DNA of 11,164 nt, taken from DATIHF01 sp035480955 (GTDB taxonomy: Bacteria; Patescibacteriota; Microgenomatia; Woykebacterales; RBG-16-39-9b). The DNA lies in the NCBI GenBank assembly GCA_035480955.1, contig DATIHF010000018.1:1-11164 (forward strand), in the 5' to 3' direction. Made by a program: the position numbers and the translations under genes. How positions within the stretch are numbered: position 1 is the stretch's first letter; every line of letters starts with the position of its first letter. The notes beneath the pieces were generated by a model. It made no database searches. It worked only from the letters and a program-made list of their open reading frames with translations, and had not been told where the DNA came from. Shown here in pieces: positions 1 through 5,014 of the stretch.

Positions 1-150
1 ATAACCAGTGAGATAACTGAAGCGAAAAAATTAGGGATGAAAACTTGTAGAGTGCTCAAAGGTCCAGAAAAAAATCTAATTCCTCAAAACGATCTGGAAA
101 AAGCAGATTTTGAAATTGAAAATCTCGGGGAACTAATTCACTTGATTTAA
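1..150 (+). CDS. HAD-family hydrolase, C-terminal fragment
   Basis: The window opens inside this gene: frame 1 is open for 49 codons to a TAA at 148-150. The fragment begins ITSEITEAKKLGMKTCRV and ends with DFEIENLGELIHLI. This matches the end of haloacid-dehalogenase-like hydrolases: the residues after motif IV (usually VGD followed by a D/E-rich helix), then the 'A..GMKT..V' strand, then the closing '(P)DFEI..L.EL' segment. Known members are mostly cytoplasmic phosphatases or phosphoglucomutases acting on small phosphorylated metabolites. The nucleophile Asp, the cap domain and most of motif IV lie outside the window, so the substrate cannot be guessed. The gene is followed after 43 bases by a plus-strand gene with its own promoter. 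Confidence 0.72.
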   Translation: MTSEITEAKKLGMKTCRVLKGPEKNLIPQNDLEKADFEIENLGELIHLI

Positions 151-152
151 TT

Positions 153-180
153 TTGAATCTTTACTTCTTTCTGGCATAAT
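153..180 (+). promoter_or_regulatory. Promoter of the four-helix membrane protein gene
   Basis: A -35 hexamer TTGAAT (153-158), a 16-base spacer and a -10 hexamer CATAAT (175-180) are seen, with TGG directly before the -10, which makes it an extended -10 element. The predicted transcript start, about 7 bases after the -10, is near 187, only some 7 bases before the ATG at 194. No Shine-Dalgarno sequence is visible. The promoter is inferred from consensus match only. Confidence 0.6.
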
Positions 181-193
181 AAGTAAGACTTCA

Positions 194-673
194 ATGAAAG
201 CCTCAAGAGAAAAAACACACAAACCCTTATTAGTAAAAATCCTGCAGTGGCTTTATTTAATTTTCGCGATTCTCTCCCTCGCGGCAATCTTTCTTTATCC
301 TCAATTTACCCTTTTAAGCGGTCTTGGTTTCCCGAGAGAATTAATAATCGGTTCTTTTCTAGCTCTGGCAATCTATTGTCTGATCCTTTCGCTTTCTTTC
401 TTCCTGCAAAATACTACTTTATTGATCATTTCCCTGGTTTTAATATTTTTTACTACAATTGGCGCGATAGCCATGATGGGAGTTTCAATTCCCAATTCCA
501 AAGAGGTCTTGGCAGGAAATTTGCCTTCGTGTGTCAAAAACTTGGCGCTTTGTAATTTGAAAGAGGGTTTGATAGTTGCCTCAGCTGGACTACTCGCTGT
601 TTCTGTTCCCACCCTGCTGCTAAATATTTTGACGATAGTCGGTGCTGTCAAAGGGATTGCTGCTGCAGATTAA
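194..673 (+). CDS. Small four-helix membrane protein, unknown function
   Basis: I do not recognise the family. The 159-residue protein has a short basic N-terminus (MKASREKTHK) and four likely membrane helices at about residues 13-35, 49-71, 75-96 and 124-150. Two cysteines (C113, C120) sit in the loop between helices 3 and 4; with the basic N-terminus inside, this loop could be exoplasmic and the cysteines could pair. No catalytic motif is visible, so a role in the membrane is all that can be said. The ATG at 194 is the first in frame after a good promoter, leaving almost no leader. The gene converges with the M23-like gene, with 27 bases between the two stop codons. Confidence 0.75.
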   Translation: MKASREKTHKPLLVKILQWLYLIFAILSLAAIFLYPQFTLLSGLGFPRELIIGSFLALAIYCLILSLSFFLQNTTLLIISLVLIFFTTIGAIAMMGVSIPNSKEVLAGNLPSCVKNLALCNLKEGLIVASAGLLAVSVPTLLLNILTIVGAVKGIAAAD

Positions 674-679
674 AAATTA

Positions 680-698
680 ATGGAAATTAACTTTCCGT
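680..698. terminator. Weak hairpin between two convergent genes
   Basis: GGAAA (682-686) and TTTCC (692-696) pair around the loop TTAAC. An outer T-G wobble and an A-T pair extend the stem to seven. It sits exactly between the stop codons of the convergent genes ending at 673 and 701. It has no T-tract and is AT-rich, so it may be only a weak bidirectional terminator or chance. Confidence 0.3.
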
Positions 699-700
699 AA

Positions 701-1321
701 CTATTCGACCACACCCTTGTAATCTCCAGAACAAATCTCGGGAAATTTATTTTTGACCTTATCTGTACTAGGAACTTTGTCCCAAATATTTTCAATCAGA
801 GTTTTACTCTCTGGATCTAAGTAAGATACAGGACAGTAGCGGTCTCTAATCAAACTAATAGAAGCAAGTTCCCAATGAAAACCATTCGCCAAAGTGCCTG
901 GAGTGCCGATAAAATCTCCTTTTTTCACTTTCGATCCAACTTTGAGGTCAGAATTTACTTTCTTTAATTCTTTGTAGCGCAAAAAATAAAACCCACTCGC
1001 TATTTCGACATCATAAAGACCTTCCTCACTCGCACCTAATTTAATCTGCCTGACACTACCTTCTGAGGACGAAAGCACCTTCCCGTCTGCTTTGCTCCAA
1101 CCAAAATCTATCCCCGGATGACCCTTGGGAACTTTTGGCTTTGGATGATAGAGGGTTTCTCCCATTGGGATCATCTGATCAGGAGGATTATTCTTATCAA
1201 AAGGTACAACGATAATGATTTTTTGGTGAGGTAGGTAAGTTTCAGGCCGGAGAATAAACCAGAGGATTCCTAGAATTACAAACAACGGAATTAACAGCAG
1301 GTAACGTTTTTTAAAACGCAT
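701..1321 (-). CDS. Membrane-anchored M23/LytM-like protein, degenerate active site
   Basis: The 206-residue protein has a basic start (MRFKKR) and one hydrophobic segment at about 7-24, so it is probably anchored with its domain outside. Residues 65-155 resemble the M23 (LytM/lysostaphin) fold of cell-wall endopeptidases: HPGID gives zinc ligands H68 and D72, 'VGSKVKKGDFIGTPG' at 128-142 is the typical core strand-turn, and GFHWE gives the third ligand H149. The usual tyrosine-x-His-Leu motif is YKEL (E118 in place of His), and the usual HxH is GFH (G147 in place of the first His). Both non-ligand catalytic histidines thus appear lost, so it may bind peptidoglycan or a partner rather than cut it. 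C163 and C197 could form a disulfide. The ATG lies 8 bases after an extended -10 box, which supports this start. It follows the sensor-like gene by 22 bases. Confidence 0.68.
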   Translation of the reverse strand: MRFKKRYLLLIPLFVILGILWFILRPETYLPHQKIIIVVPFDKNNPPDQMIPMGETLYHPKPKVPKGHPGIDFGWSKADGKVLSSSEGSVRQIKLGASEEGLYDVEIASGFYFLRYKELKKVNSDLKVGSKVKKGDFIGTPGTLANGFHWELASISLIRDRYCPVSYLDPESKTLIENIWDKVPSTDKVKNKFPEICSGDYKGVVE

Positions 1322-1329
1322 TTGTAAAA

Positions 1330-1338
1330 ATTATAGCA
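1330..1338 (-). promoter_or_regulatory. Extended -10 promoter of the M23-like gene
   Basis: Read on the minus strand, TGCTATAAT is a perfect extended -10 element lying between two collinear genes. Only 8 bases separate it from the ATG, so the message would begin at or within one or two bases of the start codon. No convincing -35 hexamer is visible, which extended -10 promoters can do without. Confidence 0.6.
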
Positions 1339-1343
1339 AGGAA

Positions 1344-1889
1344 TTATTTTTTTCGCTTGGCAAAGTAAACAAAACCACTAGTGAAAATCGCCAAAGCTCC
1401 GATTGTTACCAACCAACCCAAGAGAGTAATTATTTGGATTTTTTCTTCCCGTAGCTCGATTTCTCGCAAGGAACGACCCGCTAGGACAAAACCTCCCTTA
1501 TATTTCTGAACTACCGCTGCAATCCTGACTCCTTCCTTTGGCTGCCAAGTGATCCGGTCTTGTCCATGCTCTGCAGTGTAGTCAAGAACTCCGTTTGGGA
1601 GAGAGGGAACCTGTCCATTCAAACTAACTGAGGCTGTCTGAACCTGACCCTCATCATTATAGACAATCAGAAAAGGGGCTAAGCTCTTTGCAACATCTAC
1701 TTTATCGCTTGAGACTTGGGTAGCAACTGGTGCGTTTGCTTCTAACCTGACTGCGGTGTCTTCAGCCATTTGTATCTGTGGGTCATTGGCTCCAAGCCGC
1801 AAGTCCTGCTGAACCGCTGCGTATATCATCCCAGAAAGAATCGTTGCAACAATCGCTGTCGGGATAAATATTTTCAAAAATACTTTCAT
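1344..1889 (-). CDS. Two-helix membrane protein with extracytoplasmic sensor-like domain
   Basis: The 181-residue protein has a membrane helix at about 6-26, a domain of some 120 residues outside the membrane, a second helix at about 152-176 and a basic tail (FAKRKK). The domain has the rhythm of the extracellular PAS/Cache-like input domain of sensor histidine kinases: 'FLIVYNDEGQVQTAS' at 73-87, 'PNGVLDY' at 98-104, then 'GVRIAAVVQKYKGGFVLAGR' at 120-139 followed by a helix into the membrane. After the second helix only a few residues remain, so there is no HAMP, kinase or cyclase output. It could be a stand-alone sensor or adaptor, but this is inference; I recognise no named family. It has its own extended -10 box 9 bases before the ATG and begins 31 bases after the glycyl-tRNA synthetase stop. 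Confidence 0.72.
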   Translation of the reverse strand: MKVFLKIFIPTAIVATILSGMIYAAVQQDLRLGANDPQIQMAEDTAVRLEANAPVATQVSSDKVDVAKSLAPFLIVYNDEGQVQTASVSLNGQVPSLPNGVLDYTAEHGQDRITWQPKEGVRIAAVVQKYKGGFVLAGRSLREIELREEKIQIITLLGWLVTIGALAIFTSGFVYFAKRKK

Positions 1890-1898
1890 AGAATAAGC

Positions 1899-1907
1899 AT
1901 TATATCA
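1899..1907 (-). promoter_or_regulatory. Extended -10 promoter of the sensor-like membrane protein gene
   Basis: On the minus strand the sequence reads TGATATAAT, a full TGn plus consensus -10. It lies in the 30-base gap after the glycyl-tRNA synthetase gene and 9 bases before the ATG at 1889. The -35 region falls at the very end of the upstream gene and is poor. The predicted start again leaves a leader of only a few bases. Confidence 0.6.
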
Positions 1908-1919
1908 GCCGAGTTAAGA

Positions 1920-3236
1920 CTAACTTAACTTTTCTAAGAAGAAGTTTTTCAACTCAGAAATTTTGACTCTTTTTTGCTTCATTGAGTCACGGTCGCGGAC
2001 AGTGACTGCTTTATCTTTTAGAGAATCAAAGTCCACGGTGATTCCGAACGGAGTTCCGATCTCGTCAGCTCGGCGGTAGCGACGCCCGATTGAAGAGGTT
2101 TCGTCGTAGGTTACCATCCAGTTCTCTTTGAGCTCGTGATAAATTTCACTGGCAATTTTTTGCAGTTTTTCATCTTTTACCAAAGGAAAGACTGAGGCTT
2201 TGATTGGAGCGAGTTTAGGGAGAAATTTGAGAACTGTTCGGACTTCCCCATCAGTTTCCTCTTCTGCATAAGCGTCAATGAAAAAAGCGAGAAAGGCTCG
2301 TCCAACGCCGACTGAAGGCTCGATAACGTAAGGCAAGTATTTTTCCTTGTCTTCTTCATCAAAATAGGTGAGATCTTTGCCGGAAGTTTTCATGTGTTGC
2401 TTGAGATCGTAATCTCCACGGGAAGCGATACCCTCAAGCTCCCCAAAGCCCATGAAAGGCCATTTGTACCAAAGCTCAGCAGTTCCCTTGGAATAATGGG
2501 CCAGATCCTCCTTGGGCAACTGTACGAGCTTGATATTCTCCTTCTTAATTCCTAGATTAATAAACCAATTTAGTCTTTCTTTTTGCCAAAACTGATGCCA
2601 CTTTTTTTCTGTTCCCGGTTTGACGAAATACTCTAGCTCCATCATTTCAAATTCTCTGACCCGAAAAAGAAAGTTTCCGGTGGTGATTTCATTTCGAAAG
2701 CCTTTACCGATCTGGGCAATTCCAAATGGCAATTTAACCCGACTGCTCTGCATTACATTATCAAAATTAATGAAAATTCCTTGGGCTGTTTCTGGGCGCA
2801 GATAAACTTCTTCACCAGATTCTTCCAAGGGCCCAATGGAAGTTTTGAACATAAGGTTGAAGTCTTTAGCTTTAGTGAATTCTTTTTTGCCACAGTTGGG
2901 GCATTTACCATTCTCCGGCAGGTGATCGGTTCGTAATCTGATGTGGCAATTTTTACACTCAATCAGAGGATCAGTGAAATTTTTTATATGACCAGAAGCT
3001 TCCCAGACTTTGCTGTGGTGGAGGATAGTTGAGTCAAGTCCGACAACATCGTCACGTTTCTGAACGACTGCTCGCCACCACTCTTCTTTGATATTTTTGG
3101 CTAGGAGTGTCCCCAGCGGTCCCAAATCCCACGTTCCATTGAGTCCACCGTAGATTTCACTGCCCTGGAAAACAAAACCTCGTCTTTTCGCGAGTGAAAC
3201 CAATTTTTCCATTAGGTCGGGGGAGCCTTTTTGCAT
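1920..3236 (-). CDS. glyQS: Glycyl-tRNA synthetase, single-chain alpha2 type
   Basis: This class II enzyme charges tRNA-Gly with glycine in the cytoplasm using ATP. At 438 residues it is the single-chain homodimer type, not the alpha2beta2 form. The N-terminus MEKLVSLAKRRGFVFQGSEI is the family signature. Four cysteines (C94, C97, C112, C115) form a zinc knuckle inserted in the catalytic domain. Motif 2 is FRNEIT at 180-185, and motif 3 is EPSVGVGRAFLAFF at 306-319. The anticodon-binding domain runs from about 345 to the end, with RRYRRADEIGTPFGITVD at 385-402. ATG 3236 is chosen because a promoter places the transcript start almost on it; the in-frame ATG at 3212, the usual family start (MEKLV), is the alternative. 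Neither has a good Shine-Dalgarno sequence. Confidence 0.95.
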   Translation of the reverse strand: MQKGSPDLMEKLVSLAKRRGFVFQGSEIYGGLNGTWDLGPLGTLLAKNIKEEWWRAVVQKRDDVVGLDSTILHHSKVWEASGHIKNFTDPLIECKNCHIRLRTDHLPENGKCPNCGKKEFTKAKDFNLMFKTSIGPLEESGEEVYLRPETAQGIFINFDNVMQSSRVKLPFGIAQIGKGFRNEITTGNFLFRVREFEMMELEYFVKPGTEKKWHQFWQKERLNWFINLGIKKENIKLVQLPKEDLAHYSKGTAELWYKWPFMGFGELEGIASRGDYDLKQHMKTSGKDLTYFDEEDKEKYLPYVIEPSVGVGRAFLAFFIDAYAEEETDGEVRTVLKFLPKLAPIKASVFPLVKDEKLQKIASEIYHELKENWMVTYDETSSIGRRYRRADEIGTPFGITVDFDSLKDKAVTVRDRDSMKQKRVKISELKNFFLEKLS

Positions 3237-3243
3237 GAGTTGA

Positions 3244-3272
3244 AGTATAAAGATTCTTTGAACCTATTGCAA
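3244..3272 (-). promoter_or_regulatory. Promoter of glyQS, sharing its -35 with csrA
   Basis: On the minus strand, -35 TTGCAA (3272-3267), a 17-base spacer and -10 TATACT (3249-3244) form a good sigma-70-type promoter. Seven bases separate the -10 from the ATG at 3236, so the transcript should begin at or next to the start codon. TTGCAA is its own reverse complement and also serves the opposing csrA promoter. Confidence 0.62.
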
Positions 3273-3294
3273 CCTAGACATAGTAGTGTACAAT
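3267..3294 (+). promoter_or_regulatory. Promoter of csrA
   Basis: -35 TTGCAA (3267-3272), a 16-base spacer and -10 TACAAT (3289-3294) are seen on the plus strand. The predicted transcript start is near 3301, giving a leader of about 17 bases that contains a strong ribosome-binding site. The -35 is the same six base pairs used by the divergent glyQS promoter, so the two should compete for RNA polymerase. Confidence 0.62.
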
Positions 3295-3301
3295 GAGCTT
3301 G

Positions 3302-3311
3302 AGGAAGGAGG
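3302..3311 (+). promoter_or_regulatory. Ribosome-binding site of csrA, with two GGA motifs
   Basis: AGGAAGGAGG lies 6 bases before the ATG at 3318, a near-perfect Shine-Dalgarno match at good spacing, and fixes the start. It contains AGGA twice (3302-3305, 3306-3309), and AAGG (3305-3308) can pair with CCTT (3314-3317). CsrA proteins bind GGA motifs, often over their own ribosome-binding site, so autoregulation is plausible but not shown. Confidence 0.7.
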
Positions 3312-3317
3312 CACCTT

Positions 3318-3536
3318 ATGCTTATTCTTTCGCGTAAGGTCGACCAAGGGATTGTATTCTCGGGAAACATCCTGATACGGGTCCTCAGTGTTGAGCGCGA
3401 CCGAGTCAAGCTCGGCATCTCGGCCCCGGGTGACGTAACAGTGATGCGGCAAGAACTCTATCGGGAAGGCGACGAGAACCCTAGACCGCCCAGATCAATC
3501 AACACTAGTTCTCACTCGCCAACCGGACCGGACTGA
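3318..3536 (+). CDS. csrA: CsrA, RNA-binding translational regulator
   Basis: CsrA/RsmA proteins are small homodimers that bind GGA motifs in mRNA leaders and alter translation or stability. The first 48 of 72 residues align with E. coli CsrA without gaps: MLILSRKV, then RDRVKLGISAP at 27-37, then VTVMRQELY at 40-48. The RNA-contacting residues L4, R6 and R44 are kept at the same numbers. The tail from 49 on is Pro/Ser/Asn-rich and unlike other CsrA tails. The gene has its own promoter, Shine-Dalgarno sequence and terminator, and is the only plus-strand gene between two minus-strand groups. It is about 55% GC by hand count and uses many CGG, GCG, CTC and CCC-type codons, unlike its neighbours. 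Horizontal acquisition is a reasonable inference; no flagellar or fliW gene is present in the window. Confidence 0.93.
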   Translation: MLILSRKVDQGIVFSGNILIRVLSVERDRVKLGISAPGDVTVMRQELYREGDENPRPPRSINTSSHSPTGPD

Positions 3537-3553
3537 CCCGACTACGTCCCAAC

Positions 3554-3605
3554 TCGGCTGGCTCGTGCGGTTCACCTTGGACCAAGCGACCAGCCGAATT
3601 TTTTT
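3554..3605 (+). terminator. Rho-independent terminator of csrA
   Basis: TCGGCTGG (3554-3561) pairs with CCAGCCGA (3590-3597). After one bulged C, TCG (3563-3565) pairs with CGA (3587-3589). Seven T residues follow (3599-3605). The loop of about 21 bases holds a GGA at 3579-3581. The T-tract overlaps the last codon of the convergent SpoIIM-family gene, so the two transcription units meet here. Confidence 0.85.
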
Positions 3606-4233
3606 ACCTACAGGCACTAGCTAGTATACAGGCAATTTTCCCAGTCAAATTTCCCTCTATCAACGCAGCAATACCTAAAAGTAGTACCACAAGAGGAAAA
3701 ATCGCTAGAAGTTCTTTTAAATCGTTGACGAAAACTGCTTTTCGACTAACATTTGCTTTTCTCACTACCCAACCCAATCCCCAGCGAAAACCAAAAGTAA
3801 GGCCCAAAAAGGTCCCCGCGTATTCAAAAATCCCGTGAGGGAAAAGCAGGAGAAAAAGCTGCCAAGGATTTACTTTTGAATAGATCTCCCCAAAACCCAA
3901 AACAATCCCCAGCAAAAATCCGTTTAAATTTGCTACCAAAGCAGGCAAGGCTCCAAAGAAAAAACCCAAAAAACTTCCTAGTGTCACTATTCCTAAGTTT
4001 TTCTTAAAAATAAAAAGACTAAGGGATAAACCTTCTTCGGCATTGAAATTGACCGACGAGGAATAGGATTTTAATATCTTTGTCGAAAGGCTGGGAATGG
4101 TCACAGAAACAATTATTCCTACAAAAAGCCCGAGCAAAAAAATTATTCCCAAAGAGAGAAACCAAAACCTCGCTTCGAAAATTATTTTTTTATAGTAGAG
4201 AAAAATAGTTTTTGGGGATAGATTGGCTGGCAT
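3604..4233 (-). CDS. SpoIIM/DUF95-family integral membrane protein
   Basis: The 209-residue protein has five or so membrane segments, roughly at 24-46, 80-100, 104-116, 125-150 and 175-195. The motif FPHGIFEY (131-138) is the hallmark of the family named after stage II sporulation protein M, and NLNGFLLGIVLGFG (102-115) is the typical glycine-rich helix before it. In Bacillus, SpoIIM works in engulfment with peptidoglycan-remodelling partners, but relatives are spread through non-sporulating bacteria and archaea with unknown roles. No other sporulation gene is seen, so a general envelope role is more likely. It starts 4 bases after the recO stop with no Shine-Dalgarno sequence, so translation is probably coupled. 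It ends in the csrA terminator. Confidence 0.85.
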   Translation of the reverse strand: MPANLSPKTIFLYYKKIIFEARFWFLSLGIIFLLGLFVGIIVSVTIPSLSTKILKSYSSSVNFNAEEGLSLSLFIFKKNLGIVTLGSFLGFFFGALPALVANLNGFLLGIVLGFGEIYSKVNPWQLFLLLFPHGIFEYAGTFLGLTFGFRWGLGWVVRKANVSRKAVFVNDLKELLAIFPLVVLLLGIAALIEGNLTGKIACILASACR

Positions 4234-4237
4234 GAAT

Positions 4238-5008
4238 CTAGCTTACTAAAGCAAGCTTTTCCACTGCATTAGCAAATTTCTCAGCTCCCAAATCTTTTTC
4301 GAGATAAAAAACGGTGTAGTAATTGAGAATCTGGGAGATCTCAGCTACATCAAATCTCATCAAGTTGAGTTTGGTAACATCATCGACTGTTTCTTTGTTG
4401 AGAAAACGAATTACTTTGATGACGTCTTTCTCAATCGGTCTATTTACCACCAGTGCCTTACCGCAGTTTTCATCAACCAAACCACCCAAATTTGGCGCGA
4501 GGAAATTTTTTTCCTCTGAAAGTTTTTCCCCGCAGCGTACACATTGATAGAGCTCAGGCAAGTAACCTACTTCACGAAGTAGTTTAATTTGGAAACAAGA
4601 AGAGAGGAGTTTGGCTTTTTCCAAATCCTCTGTTTCGTTAATTTCTTCCAACACTTCAACCAACAAAAGATACAGTTTTTGGCTTTCCTGACCTTCGGCT
4701 AAAAATTGATCTAGCAATTCGAGTATCAAATAAGCTAAGGAGAGCTTGTCCAAATCTTTTTTTAAATTAGGAAAACTCTGCAAACTCGCGGCTTCAGTCA
4801 AAACTGGTAACTTACCGTTTCCGTAGAGAAAGAATTTAATTTGATTAAAAAGTTCCAAACTTGGAGCACGACGTGAGGTAATCTTTCTAACTCCCTTGGC
4901 AATCGAGGTAATTTTCCCCTGATTTTTAGTAAAAATTGTCACCAGAGAGTCTGCTTCACCAAAATTTTTTCGCTTGATAACTAGTCCCTCGGTTGAAAAA
5001 TTTCTCAT
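4238..5008 (-). CDS. recO: DNA repair protein RecO
   Basis: RecO acts in the RecFOR pathway: it binds single-stranded DNA and SSB, anneals strands and helps load RecA at gaps. The 256-residue length is normal. The N-terminal OB fold shows EGLVIKRKNFGEADSLVTIFT (7-27, typical 'g.VL..r.y.E.d.lv.ift') and GKITSIAKGVRK (31-42). A helical region covers about 85-150. A zinc-binding segment begins at CVRCG (C156, C159), but the second pair is reduced to GGLVDENC (D179, C182), with Asp where the third Cys usually stands. It lies 6 bases after the DUF4012 gene and 4 bases before the SpoIIM-family gene, with no promoter between, so this repair gene appears to be transcribed with surface-glycan genes. 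Confidence 0.9.
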   Translation of the reverse strand: MRNFSTEGLVIKRKNFGEADSLVTIFTKNQGKITSIAKGVRKITSRRAPSLELFNQIKFFLYGNGKLPVLTEAASLQSFPNLKKDLDKLSLAYLILELLDQFLAEGQESQKLYLLLVEVLEEINETEDLEKAKLLSSCFQIKLLREVGYLPELYQCVRCGEKLSEEKNFLAPNLGGLVDENCGKALVVNRPIEKDVIKVIRFLNKETVDDVTKLNLMRFDVAEISQILNYYTVFYLEKDLGAEKFANAVEKLALVS

Positions 5009-5014
5009 TTTTAT

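Noticed and set aside
247..555. A second plus-strand reading frame inside the four-helix membrane protein gene, and similar long frames opposite glyQS, manC and the GT4 gene
   Set aside because: They overlap well-supported genes, show no family motifs and have no promoter or ribosome-binding site of their own.
3411..3605. The GC-rich csrA tail as a mobile-element end or attachment site
   Set aside because: There are no direct repeats, no integrase or transposase and no tRNA gene nearby; the only structure is the terminator hairpin.
3604..4233. SpoIIM as a sign of a spore-forming organism
   Set aside because: The family is widespread in non-sporulating bacteria and archaea, and no other sporulation gene is present in the window.
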